This document shows positions 17,109-26,225 of a DNA stretch of 64,000 bases, piece after piece. The DNA is from Larkinella bovis (lineage in GTDB: Bacteria > Bacteroidota > Bacteroidia > Cytophagales > Spirosomataceae): assembly GCF_042655385.1 (NCBI RefSeq), contig NZ_JBHSMA010000003.1, forward strand, positions 248,001 through 312,000, read 5' to 3'. Numbering within the stretch: position 1 is the stretch's first letter; each line of letters opens with the position of its first letter. The position numbers were made by a program, and so were the translations under genes. The notes below the pieces were generated by a model. It made no database searches. It was given only the letters and a program-made list of their open reading frames with translations, and was not told the origin of the DNA.

Positions 17109-17138
17109 AAACCGGTTCAGGAAGCCCTGAACCGGTTT
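17109..17138. terminator. Bidirectional rho-independent terminator
   Basis: AAACCGGTTCAGG pairs over 13 bases with its complement around the loop AAGC. It is followed by GTTTTAT on the plus strand and by TTTTTTGTG on the minus strand, so it serves both the alpha/beta hydrolase gene and the convergent kbl gene. Confidence 0.8.
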
Positions 17139-17166
17139 GTTTTATGAAACCCTGTTGCTAGTGGTG

Positions 17167-18384
17167 TTATTCGGTGGTGGTTGCTACCGGCTGCTCCGCC
17201 GGAATGACGCCCAGTTCGAGGCCGATTTTCGTAAAGGCGGCCACGGCTTTTTCCAGGTGCTTGGGTTCGTGGCCCGCCGAAATCTGCACCCGAATCCGGG
17301 CTTTGCCTTTGGGCACCACCGGGTAAAAGAAACCGATGACGTAAATGCCTTCTTCGAGCAGTTTGGCCGCAAATTCCTGCGCCAATGGCGCGTCATACAA
17401 CATGATCGGAACAATGGGGTGTTCGCCCGGCAGAATATCAAAACCGGCTTTGGTCATGGCTTCCCGGAAATACCGCGTGTTGGCTTCCAGTTTGTCGCGC
17501 AGGGCGGTGGATGACTCCAGAATTTCCAGCACCTTCAGTGAGGCACCGACAATGGCCGGAGCCAGCGTGTTCGAGAACAGATAAGGCCGTGACCGTTGCC
17601 GCAGCAGATCCACAATCTCTTTCCGGGCCGCCGTAAAACCGCCCGACGCCCCGCCGAGGGCTTTGCCGTAGGTGCCGGTAATGATGTCGATCCGCCCGAA
17701 CACATTCCGGTATTCCGGCGTTCCGCGACCGGTTTTACCCAGAAAACCGCTGGCGTGGCATTCGTCCACCATCACCATCGCGCCGTATTGATCGGCCAGA
17801 TCGCAGATTTTATCGAGCTGGGCAATCGTGCCGTCCATCGAAAACGCGCCATCGGTCACGATCAGTTTGCGCCGACTGCCCGCAGCCGCCTGCAACTGGG
17901 CTTCCAGATCGGCCATGTCGTTGTGTTTGTAGCGGAACCGCCTGGCTTTGCACAACCGAATGCCGTCGATGATCGATGCGTGGTTCAGTTCGTCGGAAAT
18001 AATGGCATCTTCTTCGTTCAGCAGCGGTTCGAAAACCCCGCCGTTGGCGTCGAAGGCAGCCGCGTACAGGATGCAATCCTCCGCTCCGACAAACTCGGCG
18101 GTCTTGCGTTCCAGTTCCTTGTGAATGTCCTGCGTGCCGCAGATAAACCGCACCGACGACATCCCAAAACCGTGGCTCTCGAGCGTCTCGTGCGCGGCTT
18201 TGATTACGTCCGGGTGCGACGACAGGCCGAGGTAGTTGTTGGCGCAGAAGTTCAGCACTTCACGTCCGCCGTGAATGGCGATCACCGATGATTGGGGCGA
18301 AACAATGATCCGTTCGGATTTGTACAAACCGGCTTCCCGGATCGAATCGAGTTCCTGCTGGAGTTCTTCTCTGATGGCGTACAT
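17167..18384 (-). CDS. kbl: Glycine C-acetyltransferase (2-amino-3-ketobutyrate CoA ligase)
   Basis: A 405-residue PLP enzyme of the alpha-oxoamine synthase family. It cleaves 2-amino-3-oxobutyrate with CoA to glycine and acetyl-CoA, the second step of threonine breakdown. Family markers are NFCANNYLGLSSHP, FICGTQDIHKELE, MVMVDECHASGFLGKTGRG and the PLP lysine in GTYGKALGGASGG. Context makes KBL more likely than serine palmitoyltransferase or KBL-like synthases: the threonine dehydrogenase gene ends 4 bases upstream. The pair is transcribed away from an Lrp-type regulator. Confidence 0.92.
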   Translation of the reverse strand: MYAIREELQQELDSIREAGLYKSERIIVSPQSSVIAIHGGREVLNFCANNYLGLSSHPDVIKAAHETLESHGFGMSSVRFICGTQDIHKELERKTAEFVGAEDCILYAAAFDANGGVFEPLLNEEDAIISDELNHASIIDGIRLCKARRFRYKHNDMADLEAQLQAAAGSRRKLIVTDGAFSMDGTIAQLDKICDLADQYGAMVMVDECHASGFLGKTGRGTPEYRNVFGRIDIITGTYGKALGGASGGFTAARKEIVDLLRQRSRPYLFSNTLAPAIVGASLKVLEILESSTALRDKLEANTRYFREAMTKAGFDILPGEHPIVPIMLYDAPLAQEFAAKLLEEGIYVIGFFYPVVPKGKARIRVQISAGHEPKHLEKAVAAFTKIGLELGVIPAEQPVATTTE

Positions 18385-18388
18385 ACCG

Positions 18389-19351
18389 TTAATGCGTTGG
18401 AATGAGGGTGTGATAAATAGTCGAAAGCTGGGTGATCATTTCCTGCGTCATGTGCGGCAGGTCGTATTCCGGTTTCCAGCCCCAGTCCTGCCGGGCTACC
18501 GAATCGTCGATGGTTCGGGGCCAGGAATCGGCGATGGCCTGCCGGAAATCCGGTTTATACCGGACCACGAAGTCGGGGAAATACGTCTGGATGGACGCCG
18601 TCAGTTCGGCGGGCGTAAAACTCATGCCGGCCAGGTTATACGACGTCCGGACGCTGATCCGGTTTTCGGGTGCTTCCATCAATTCGAGGGTGGCCCGGAG
18701 CGCATCGTCCATGTACATCATCGGCAGCAGCGTGTCTTCGGCCAGAAAACAATCGAAGGGCTGGCCCTGAACGGCCGCGTGGAAAATGGCGACGGCGTAG
18801 TCGGTGGTGCCGCCCCCCGGCATCGACTGGTAGCTGATGATGCCCGGATACCGCAGCGAGCGCACATCCAGCCCGTAGCGTTTGTGGTAGTAGAGCGACC
18901 AGTTTTCGGCGGCTACCTTGCTGATGCCGTACACCGTAGCCGGGTCGAGCGACGCGGTTTGCGGGGTTTCGAACTTGGGCGCGTGTTCGCCAAAAGCCGC
19001 AATCGAACTCGGAATGAACACTTTCCGGACGTGGTGAAGGCGGGCCACTTCCAGCACGTTCAGCAGCGTCTGCATGTTCAGATTCCACGCCCAGATTGGA
19101 TCACTTTCGCCCTTGGCCGAAAGAATGGCTGCCAGGTGGTAAATCTGGGTGACGCGGTAGCGACGAACCAGTTCGGCTAGCGCGTCGGCTTTCGTGGCAT
19201 CCAGTAATTCAAATAGACCGGCCGGGTGTTCGGGTTGGCGCAGGTCCGCACCGATCACCGAATTCGTCCCGTAAAGGGCCTGAAGCCGGGGGAGAAGGGC
19301 TGTACCGATCTGGCCATTGGCCCCGATCACTAAAATGGTTTCGCGCTTCAT
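18389..19351 (-). CDS. tdh: L-threonine 3-dehydrogenase, short-chain type
   Basis: A 320-residue NAD-dependent enzyme of the extended SDR (epimerase-like) fold, which oxidises threonine to 2-amino-3-oxobutyrate. The cofactor loop is VIGANGQIG, the catalytic Tyr and Lys are in YGISK, and GGGTTDYAVAIFHAAV is typical of SDR-type threonine dehydrogenases rather than the zinc type of E. coli. The neighbouring kbl, read in the same direction with 4 bases between, confirms the threonine-to-glycine pathway. A near-consensus -7 box lies at 19410-19417. Confidence 0.92.
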   Translation of the reverse strand: MKRETILVIGANGQIGTALLPRLQALYGTNSVIGADLRQPEHPAGLFELLDATKADALAELVRRYRVTQIYHLAAILSAKGESDPIWAWNLNMQTLLNVLEVARLHHVRKVFIPSSIAAFGEHAPKFETPQTASLDPATVYGISKVAAENWSLYYHKRYGLDVRSLRYPGIISYQSMPGGGTTDYAVAIFHAAVQGQPFDCFLAEDTLLPMMYMDDALRATLELMEAPENRISVRTSYNLAGMSFTPAELTASIQTYFPDFVVRYKPDFRQAIADSWPRTIDDSVARQDWGWKPEYDLPHMTQEMITQLSTIYHTLIPTH

Positions 19352-19409
19352 TTTTTAGTCAGTTGAAGTGTAAGCTTAACAACGCTGATGCAAGAGTTGT
19401 TTTATGGTA

Positions 19410-19417
19410 CAAATTTA
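19410..19417 (-). promoter_or_regulatory. -7 box for tdh-kbl
   Basis: TAAATTTG on the minus strand matches the Bacteroidota TAnnTTTG element exactly, about 60 bases before the tdh start. No good -33 TTTG is present at the right distance, which may mean dependence on an activator such as the divergent Lrp protein. Confidence 0.4.
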
Positions 19418-19543
19418 CCTCAACCGGCTATTTTTTTGTAGTTGTTTATTAAATCCGTTAATATTGTTGTATATGTGGTATTGCGTAGATAATATTTCTG
19501 ATTGGGAATAAGTCTCCAAAACGGTTTTAGAAAAATTTTCGGC

Positions 19544-20008
19544 ATGGAACAACTGGACGAAACGGACAAGAAGCTGCTGCGGCTTTTGCAGGAAGATGCG
19601 AAGCTGACCACAAAGGAGTTAGCGGCCCAACTGGGGTTAACGCTCTCGCCCATTTACGAACGGATCAAGCGGCTGGAAGGGCTCGGCTTTATTAAACAGT
19701 ACGTGGCGGTTCTGGACAAAAATCTGCTGGGTCAACCCATCACGGCGTTTTGTCAGGTATCGATGCGCTACCACGACAAAGCGTTCATCGACAAGTTTGA
19801 GGAAGAAATCAAGAAGCTGGAAGAGGTGCAGGAATGCTACCACATGGCCGGACAGGTCGATTTTCTGCTGAAGATTCACGTCAGCAGTCTGGACGGTTAT
19901 CACAACTTTGTGAAGTACAAACTGTCTGAGATCGAGAATATTGGCGTGCTAAACAGCACCTTTGTCCTGAAAGAAATCAAGCACAACCTGGGCTACGTCA
20001 TTCATTGA
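19544..20008 (+). CDS. Lrp/AsnC family transcriptional regulator
   Basis: A 154-residue amino-acid-responsive regulator. Residues 3-50 form the helix-turn-helix (TTKELAAQLGLTLSPIYERI), and residues 65-150 form the RAM ligand-binding domain (QVSMRYHD, VDFLLKIHVSSLDGYHNF). It is divergent from tdh-kbl across 192 bases, so it probably controls threonine degradation in response to an amino acid. ATG at 19544 gives the normal N-terminus. Its last bases overlap the tail of the convergent TRIC gene by 7. Confidence 0.92.
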   Translation: MEQLDETDKKLLRLLQEDAKLTTKELAAQLGLTLSPIYERIKRLEGLGFIKQYVAVLDKNLLGQPITAFCQVSMRYHDKAFIDKFEEEIKKLEEVQECYHMAGQVDFLLKIHVSSLDGYHNFVKYKLSEIENIGVLNSTFVLKEIKHNLGYVIH

Positions 20009-20619
20009 TTGCCGATGCGCGGCAGCGTCCAGTTGTAGCGGATGGCGCACAGGCGCAGAAGGGTGATGCTGGCGGCTGAAACCAGAAAATTGACATTGGG
20101 GTCGATCTCTAGGGTACGCCCCAGCACGTACAACAGCGCGCCGGCCAGGCAGGCCGTGGCATATACGTGTTTTTCGAAAATCAACGGAATATCATTCACC
20201 AGTGTATCGCGAATCACACCGCCAAACAACGCCGTCATCAACCCCATTAAAACGGCGGCCCAGTTATTGACCTCCAGACTCAACGCTTTTTGTAGTCCGA
20301 AGATGGTGTAAATGCCGATTCCGAGGGTATCGAAAAAAAGCAGGGGCCGGCGCAACTGATTAAACCACCAGCGCCGACCGACGATGGCGATGCCCACGCC
20401 CAGCATGATCACGATGATGTAATTCGGGTCCCGAATCCAGAAAATGGGATGAGCGCCCATAATGATATCGCGGGTCGTGCCGCCCCCGACCGCCGTGAGA
20501 AAGCCGATAAACGAGATCCCGAACAGATCGTGGTACATTTTTTTATTCAGCGCCGAAAGTGCCCCGGAAATGGCAAAGATGCTGGTGCCAACCAGGTCAA
20601 TGAAATACCAGTTACTCAT
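20002..20619 (-). CDS. Trimeric intracellular cation (TRIC) channel family protein
   Basis: A 205-residue membrane protein with seven helices built from two similar halves. The duplicated signature is GGGTTRDIIMG in the first half and GGVIRDTLVNDIP in the second, which identifies the UPF0126/TRIC family of homotrimeric cation channels. An amino acid or cation export role has been suggested for bacterial relatives. It converges on the Lrp-type regulator with a 7-base overlap. Confidence 0.9.
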   Translation of the reverse strand: MSNWYFIDLVGTSIFAISGALSALNKKMYHDLFGISFIGFLTAVGGGTTRDIIMGAHPIFWIRDPNYIIVIMLGVGIAIVGRRWWFNQLRRPLLFFDTLGIGIYTIFGLQKALSLEVNNWAAVLMGLMTALFGGVIRDTLVNDIPLIFEKHVYATACLAGALLYVLGRTLEIDPNVNFLVSAASITLLRLCAIRYNWTLPRIGNQ

Positions 20620-20692
20620 GCGTCAAAGGAAACACTTTTTCATCATTTCCGGCAAAATATGTCTATTTTCGTGATTTCCTAACCCTCTTTTG

Positions 20693-21889
20693 ATGCTTCC
20701 CGCCATGCGCCGACTCCTGTTGCAGTTCACCGGTTTTCTACTTATTCTGTTGGCTTCAACCGGTGGAATCATTTTGACGAAAACCGCTACAGCGGAAACA
20801 ACGGTTTTTCAGAATGGAGAAAACGGTTACCAGTGTTTCCGGATTCCGGCGATTGTAAAAGCTCCTGACGGTCATTTGCTGGCGTTTGCGGAAGCGCGGA
20901 AAACGGGTTGCAACGATTTTGGCGACATCGATCTGGTCATGCGAATGAGTACGGACAATGGCCAGACGTGGGGGCCGATGCGGGTGGTGGTGGATAACGG
21001 GGCGTTTCTGGCCGGAAATCCGGCTCCGGTTTTTGACCTGACCGACCGGGCGTTGGCGAAGGGACGGCTTTTTCTACTGTACAATACCAGCACGGTTTCG
21101 GAAAATGACATTCGGAAAGGGCTGGGCATTCGGGAGGTTTGGTACAAAACCAGCACCGATGGCGGCCAAACCTGGTCGGAAGCCGTCAACATCACAACGC
21201 AGGTAAACCGCCCGAACAAACCCGACATTAACCCGGCCTACACCTTTTCGGATGACTGGCGCTGGTATGCCAATACGCCGGGCCACGCCCTGCAACTTCA
21301 GAAAGGTCGTTACAAAGGCCGGATTTTTGTGGCCGCCAACCATACCGCCGGGCCGCTTCAACCGCGGTTTCAGGATGGCCGGGCGCACGGTTTTTATTCC
21401 GACGACCACGGGAAAACCTGGAAGCTGACGCCCGACGTAGCCTATCCCGGCAGTAACGAAAGTACAGCCGCCGAAACCTCGGATGGCCGTGTGCTGCTGA
21501 ACAGCCGTAACCAGTCGGGGGACGTAAAAAATCGCCTGCTGTCGTTTTCAAAAACCGCCGGCGAACGCTGGGAGCCGGTGCGGGTGGCGACGGATCTACC
21601 CGATCCGGTTTGTCAGGGCAGCCTGATCGACTACCAGCCCCGCCGGGGCAAACGGGTGCTGTTGTTTTCGAACCTCAACCACCAGACCAGCCGCGAAAAC
21701 CTGACCATCCGGGTCAGCACCGATGACGGCCAACGCTGGTCGGGGGGCAAAACGGTTTACAGCGGTCCGTCTGCTTATTCCGATCTGGTGATTCAGCAGG
21801 ATGGGCAGATTGGGATTTTATACGAGAAAGACAAATACGCCAAGATTGTCTACCAATCGTTTTCGTACGACTGGCTGGTTAAGGAGTAG
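20693..21889 (+). CDS. Secreted exo-alpha-sialidase
   Basis: A 398-residue six-bladed sialidase. The N-terminus (MLPAMRRLLLQFTGFLLILL) is an export signal, with a second possible start at 20705. The FRIP motif (F49-R50-I51-P52, in CFRIPAIVKAPDG) supplies the first arginine of the catalytic triad, and GDIDLVMRMS carries the acid/base Asp region. Asp-box repeats STDNGQTW, STDGGQTW and SDDHGKTW follow. Family knowledge: these enzymes release terminal sialic acids from glycoconjugates. It is the first gene of a locus with a NanA-type aldolase and a symporter, consistent with scavenging. Confidence 0.9.
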   Translation: MLPAMRRLLLQFTGFLLILLASTGGIILTKTATAETTVFQNGENGYQCFRIPAIVKAPDGHLLAFAEARKTGCNDFGDIDLVMRMSTDNGQTWGPMRVVVDNGAFLAGNPAPVFDLTDRALAKGRLFLLYNTSTVSENDIRKGLGIREVWYKTSTDGGQTWSEAVNITTQVNRPNKPDINPAYTFSDDWRWYANTPGHALQLQKGRYKGRIFVAANHTAGPLQPRFQDGRAHGFYSDDHGKTWKLTPDVAYPGSNESTAAETSDGRVLLNSRNQSGDVKNRLLSFSKTAGERWEPVRVATDLPDPVCQGSLIDYQPRRGKRVLLFSNLNHQTSRENLTIRVSTDDGQRWSGGKTVYSGPSAYSDLVIQQDGQIGILYEKDKYAKIVYQSFSYDWLVKE

Positions 21890-21898
21890 GATGCCAAG

Positions 21899-22864
21899 CT
21901 ACGCCGACGGATCAATTTCGGAATTCAGCCAGACCACTTTTTGTTCGGGCTGGTGTTCCTGTCCGATAATGTCGCGGTACAAATCCGGTCGCCGGGCTTT
22001 TTTGTAGCGATAACCGCCCGCCATCGTCAGCTTTTCCGGGGTGCAGGTAGCTATAACGAAATCATTCCCCAGCGTTCGACATTCGGCCAGTACATCGCCA
22101 AACGGGTCGAGAATCATCGAGCAGCCATTCTTGAGCTGGTCGTCGTCCATGCCGATCGGATTGGAGAAAACCACGTAAATGCCGTTGTCATAGGCTCGGG
22201 CCGGGAGCCATTTCATCAACCAGGCCCGGCCTTTCATCCCGTCAAATTCGAGCCGGAGCGAGGTCGGATCGTGTTCGCGGTTTTCCCAGAGCGCCGGATC
22301 GACAAAACCGGCTCCGGGCCGGGTGGAGGGCGTACACATGGTCACGTGGGGCATGAAAATGATATCGGCACCCAGCAGCGTGGTGGCCCGGACGTTTTCG
22401 ATGATGTTGTTATCGTAGCAGATCAGGATGCCGCATTTCCAGCCTTTCAGGTCGAAAACCACGTATTGATCGCCCGGCAGCAGGTGCGGGTTTATAAACG
22501 GATGCAGCTTGCGGTATTTGGCCACCAGTCCGTTTTCATCGACGCAAACATAGGCCTTGAACAGCCGGTCCTGCTCGTCTTTTTCAAACAAACCGGCCAG
22601 CACGACGATACGGTTTTCCCGGGCAATATCGGTCAGGAATTGAATGCTATCGCCGTCCGGAATACGCTCGGCGAGGTCGAGCATCTGCTCGCGCGACAGG
22701 TGTCGGGCGTGTGTATAGCCCGTAATTGAGCATTCATGAAAGGCAATCACCTCCGCACCTTGTTGGGCGGCCTGGGCGGCTAGTTGGCGGATGATGGCCA
22801 GATTTCGGGCTTTGTCGCCATTGTGATGTTCAAACTGGGCAGTGGCAATGCGAAGCGGTTCCAT
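21899..22864 (-). CDS. Carbon-nitrogen hydrolase (nitrilase superfamily)
   Basis: A 321-residue cytoplasmic amidase-fold enzyme. The Glu-Lys-Cys triad is visible: Glu in FHECSITGY, Lys in YRKLHPFI and Cys in GILICYDNNIIENVRA. ATG at 22864 begins the conserved MEPLRIATAQFEH; upstream codons are not part of the family. It is convergent with the sialidase (9 bases between) and lies on the strand of the aldolase-symporter group. It could remove an acyl or amide group from a sugar-derived product, but the specific substrate is unknown. Confidence 0.85.
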   Translation of the reverse strand: MEPLRIATAQFEHHNGDKARNLAIIRQLAAQAAQQGAEVIAFHECSITGYTHARHLSREQMLDLAERIPDGDSIQFLTDIARENRIVVLAGLFEKDEQDRLFKAYVCVDENGLVAKYRKLHPFINPHLLPGDQYVVFDLKGWKCGILICYDNNIIENVRATTLLGADIIFMPHVTMCTPSTRPGAGFVDPALWENREHDPTSLRLEFDGMKGRAWLMKWLPARAYDNGIYVVFSNPIGMDDDQLKNGCSMILDPFGDVLAECRTLGNDFVIATCTPEKLTMAGGYRYKKARRPDLYRDIIGQEHQPEQKVVWLNSEIDPSA

Positions 22865-22937
22865 GTCATAAAAATAGAGATAGAATCCGGTTTCAGCTAA
22901 TGGAAAGCGACAGATTGCAGAACGGTTTTGTAATAAT

Positions 22938-22961
22938 AGCCCACGGTTCAAACCGTGGGCT
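22938..22961. repeat. Palindromic hairpin AGCCCACGGTT/AACCGTGGGCT
   Basis: Perfect 11-base arms around CA lie upstream of the nitrilase-family gene. The arms belong to the same class as the hairpins at 12451 and 31604-31652, all of which have a GGTT/AACC or GGATTT/AAATCC centre. Confidence 0.65.
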
Positions 22962-23087
22962 CAGTGCGAATGATGAACTGTTTTAGTAACCGTTTTAACG
23001 GTTTTTACCATTCCGTTTTGTTTCTGTAAACCCACAGACGGGTTCGCCATTGCGATAAAGCCGTAGGATAATCAACTAGTTTAGAGT

Positions 23088-25109
23088 CTATCGTCTGGTG
23101 GCTTCGACGGCCAGCTTCTGTTGCAGCCACGCCAGGTTAAACCGGTAATGAATGCTGCTGCTGATCAGATGGATCAGGTTATCCGGCGTTTGCGTGAGGG
23201 CCAGATAACCGCGTGGTTCGGCGTGGGTGGCATCCATCTCAAACGCTCCGGTCCAGGCACCCCCGTTGAGGTAGCGATAGTGGCCGTCGGTCAGCAGTTT
23301 TTTGACCGGCCAGGTTTTGCCGTCGTCAAACGACAGGGCCGCGTACATGCCGTAGCCGCGGAACGATTTGCCGTTGGCGTCGGTAAATAGCATGCCTTTC
23401 TTGGCTTCGTCCGGTTCTTCGGGATGGTGGGTAAAACCAATCAGCATGATCGGACCTTCGTTCAGCCGGTGCAGAATCAGCCGTTGACCACCTCCAATCG
23501 GTGGAAATTCGGAGGGTGAATACGTCCAGGTCTTGCCCATATCGCGCGACAGGCTCATTGGCATCCGTAGTATACCCTCTGCATTGGCAATGTTATCGTT
23601 GCGACCAAAGGCCAGCAGGCTACCGTCCTTGAGCTGGGTCACACCCGCGTGGATTCCGGCAATCAAACCGCCGGTTGCGCCATTTTTATAGTCTGGTTTT
23701 TGGGGGTCGGTATACGGCGCGTACCAGGTTTTGCCGCCATCTTTACTGATATGAACCGCCGAGCCGCCCGATGCGCTGGGGTCGGCGTCGCAGGCCTGCA
23801 CCAGCCAGCCTTCCCTGGTCTGAAACATCCCGGCGATCACCTGATGCCGCTTTTCGTGCTCGGGGGCCACCAGTTTCGGGGCCGACCAGGTGGCACCGTT
23901 GTCGCGGCTGGTGCGCAACGACATCGCCAGGTTATTCCAGTCTCCGCTGGCTTCGACGCCGTTCATGTGGAAAATCGTGCCTTTACCGTCGTGGAAAAGC
24001 GAGCTGCCCGTCATGTTGCGGTCCGGTACTTTGAAAAACTCGGAAGGCATATCCCAACGGGTTTGCCCCGCCCGCAACCGGCTGGTCACCACGGTCATTT
24101 CGCGTCCGGCTTCTTTTTCGGTTGAGAACCAGATCGCCATCAAATCGCCGTTGGGCATCCAGGCAATGGCGGGCTGGTGGTTGTGCGAGTAATACGGCAC
24201 CCCGGCATTGCAGTCCGGTCGGTTGGCGTACCGTACGGGTTCCATAAAAACCGGCTGCGTGGCCGAAACGGTTTTCCAGTTGAACGGTTTTTGCGAAACG
24301 TTCTGGGCGTAGGCTTTCGGCGGGGTGGGTGGCAGGGGTTGCGTAGCCGGTTTTTCGGCCTGAACCACGCGGAAACCCACCAGCCAGTTTTTATCTTCGG
24401 GAATCATACCCAGCCGGTTGGTCGTGCGCAGGTACTGCACCGGCGTCCCGTGACTGCCTCCGCGCGTCACCCGAAACAGGCCGGAGGCCCGACCCACCGG
24501 ATCGCGTTGCTCATTGGCTTCGTAGGGGCCATACCAGTCGGAACACCATTCTTCCACGTTGCCGTGCATATCCTGCAAGCCCCAGGCGTTGGCGGGCGTT
24601 TGTCCGACTTTCAGCGGAACGACCACCGGAATGCGGTCGGTTTTCTGGCTTTTCTGGTAGCTTGGGGGCAAAAACCGTCCCGTCGAAAAGGGCGTGACGG
24701 TGCCGGCATGGCAGGCGTATTCCCACTCGGCTTCGGTCGGGAGCCGGTAGGGTTTTCCTTCTTTTTTGCTGAGCCATTCGCAGAAAGCCACGGCTTCGGC
24801 GTAACTCACAAACACCACCGCTTCGTCATCTTCCTTCGAAAACCCGGCTTTTCCGCGCAGTTTTTTATGCTCCGGGTCGAAGGCTTCGTACTGGGCGTTG
24901 GTTACTTCCGTGGCCGCCATCCGGAACGGTTTGGAAATGGTAACACGGTGAACCGGCGCTTCGTCGTAATCTTCTCCTTCGCCCTCGGAACCCATGTAAA
25001 ACCGGCCCGCCGGAACGGTTACAAGCTTCATACCCAGCGAATTGGTTTCCTGGGCGAAAGCGGTTATAGATCCAAAAACCGCGAACAGTAGCCAGAATGT
25101 GTATTTCAT
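23088..25109 (-). CDS. Secreted fusion: FGE/SUMF1-like domain plus sialidase-like propeller
   Basis: A 673-residue exported protein; the signal peptide ends near ITAFAQ. Residues about 22-255 form a formylglycine-generating-enzyme-like domain (VPAGRFYMGSEG, EVTNAQYEAF, YRLPTEAEWEYACHAG, LQDMHGNVEEWCSDWYG, RVTRGGSHG). The paired cysteines of true FGE, normally after the GGS, are absent (RGGSHGTPVQYL), so it is unlikely to oxidise sulfatases. Residues about 285-673 are a BNR propeller with Asp boxes SRDNGATW, SKDGGKTW, SRDMGKTW and SFDDGKTW; no FRIP motif is seen. Together they suggest a carbohydrate-active or binding protein serving the sialic acid locus. ATG at 25109 starts the signal peptide. 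Confidence 0.8.
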   Translation of the reverse strand: MKYTFWLLFAVFGSITAFAQETNSLGMKLVTVPAGRFYMGSEGEGEDYDEAPVHRVTISKPFRMAATEVTNAQYEAFDPEHKKLRGKAGFSKEDDEAVVFVSYAEAVAFCEWLSKKEGKPYRLPTEAEWEYACHAGTVTPFSTGRFLPPSYQKSQKTDRIPVVVPLKVGQTPANAWGLQDMHGNVEEWCSDWYGPYEANEQRDPVGRASGLFRVTRGGSHGTPVQYLRTTNRLGMIPEDKNWLVGFRVVQAEKPATQPLPPTPPKAYAQNVSQKPFNWKTVSATQPVFMEPVRYANRPDCNAGVPYYSHNHQPAIAWMPNGDLMAIWFSTEKEAGREMTVVTSRLRAGQTRWDMPSEFFKVPDRNMTGSSLFHDGKGTIFHMNGVEASGDWNNLAMSLRTSRDNGATWSAPKLVAPEHEKRHQVIAGMFQTREGWLVQACDADPSASGGSAVHISKDGGKTWYAPYTDPQKPDYKNGATGGLIAGIHAGVTQLKDGSLLAFGRNDNIANAEGILRMPMSLSRDMGKTWTYSPSEFPPIGGGQRLILHRLNEGPIMLIGFTHHPEEPDEAKKGMLFTDANGKSFRGYGMYAALSFDDGKTWPVKKLLTDGHYRYLNGGAWTGAFEMDATHAEPRGYLALTQTPDNLIHLISSSIHYRFNLAWLQQKLAVEATRR

Positions 25110-25137
25110 ACAATGGAATGGTTGATAAGAAATGGCA

Positions 25138-25215
25138 ACGCGGATGATACAGACTGAACAGATAGGCACGGATTCGTATCCGTATTAATCCGCCCAATCC
25201 GCGTCACCCGCGTTT
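25138..25215. repeat. Mirror-word repeat based on ATCCGCG
   Basis: CGCGGAT and ACGGAT words on the left are answered by TATCCG, AATCCGCC, AATCCGCG and ACCCGCG on the right. The RNA can fold back on itself. It lies between the aldolase and the FGE/sialidase genes and may regulate transcription within the operon. Confidence 0.55.
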
Positions 25216-25229
25216 CCAGCCTTTTTATA

Positions 25230-26201
25230 TTACTCGATTAATTTCCCCGCCAGAACCGGCTCAATGCCCAGCTCCAGCTGAAGCTGATTGGCGGTTTCGA
25301 TCAGGGCATCCATAGCGTTTTGTAACTCGGGCGTCAGCAGACCGACATCCCGGCGGGTGTAGAGCGAAATCGGCAAGCCGCGTTTTTGCAGGGTGTATTT
25401 GGCAATGGTCGGGTAAGCGGTGTGCACCAGATCCATGCAATCGACGAAAAATTGCTGCACCCGGTCAATGTCGGCCTGACGCTCGGTATTATTGAAGTTA
25501 TTGCAAAGCCAGACGACCAGTTCCGGAAATTCATTGCCCTGGATGCACGACAAACCGGCTGCACCTTCGCGCAGTGACGAGATCGCATTGACCATGTAGG
25601 CATCGTACAACCCAAACTGGTAGTTTGCTCCGGCGGCAATCCGGCGGGCCACTTCGGCAGCGTCCAGGCAGGTATCTTTGTGGTAAATCAGCCGTCCGGT
25701 GGGCAGTAAATCGTTCAGAATAGCGGTGCTGATCAGGCGTTTGTACGGCACCGGACATTCATAAAAACCGAGGGGGACTTCGTTGGTCAGGTTGATCAAC
25801 TGATGCATCCGCTCCAGAAAAACCGCGTCGGATTCGTCTTCATTGGCAATCAACCCCGTAATCACGATAACCGCCTGGATGCCGGTTTGGTATATACGCT
25901 TCACAAAATCGGCCTGCTGTTCGATGGGGCCACCGAACGTTCCCGTGGCAACCACAGGCACGCGTCCGGCCACCTGATCAACGACAAATTGGGTAACATC
26001 CAGCCGTTCCTGCTCGGTTAGTTCATACATTTCGCTGGACAAACAGTTGGCAAACAGACCGGCGGCCCCGGCTTCGATGTAGAAATCGATCAGTTGGGCG
26101 AGCGCCGGGTAATCGACGGCACCGGTTTCCTGAAACGGGGTAAGCATGACGGGGATGAAGCCACGGGGTAACGATCCGACGGAGGGCGAGGAGGAAGGCA
26201 T
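25230..26201 (-). CDS. DapA/NanA family aldolase, probable N-acetylneuraminate lyase-like
   Basis: A 323-residue TIM-barrel class I aldolase. The Schiff-base lysine is in LIYHKDTC and the paired tyrosine in GFYECPVPY; the glycine-rich strand VVATGTFGGPIEQQADFV contributes the substrate carboxylate site. Family members include dihydrodipicolinate synthase and N-acetylneuraminate lyase. Location beside a sialidase and a symporter favours cleavage of sialic acid or a related 2-keto-3-deoxy sugar acid, but sequence alone cannot choose. Another lysine-pathway dapA is expected elsewhere. Confidence 0.85.
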   Translation of the reverse strand: MPSSSPSVGSLPRGFIPVMLTPFQETGAVDYPALAQLIDFYIEAGAAGLFANCLSSEMYELTEQERLDVTQFVVDQVAGRVPVVATGTFGGPIEQQADFVKRIYQTGIQAVIVITGLIANEDESDAVFLERMHQLINLTNEVPLGFYECPVPYKRLISTAILNDLLPTGRLIYHKDTCLDAAEVARRIAAGANYQFGLYDAYMVNAISSLREGAAGLSCIQGNEFPELVVWLCNNFNNTERQADIDRVQQFFVDCMDLVHTAYPTIAKYTLQKRGLPISLYTRRDVGLLTPELQNAMDALIETANQLQLELGIEPVLAGKLIE

Positions 26202-26225
26202 GGTGAAAGGGAGATTTGGTTTTTA

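Noticed and set aside
23088..25109. Sulfatase-activating FGE
   Set aside because: The catalytic cysteine pair is absent and no sulfatase gene is present in the window.
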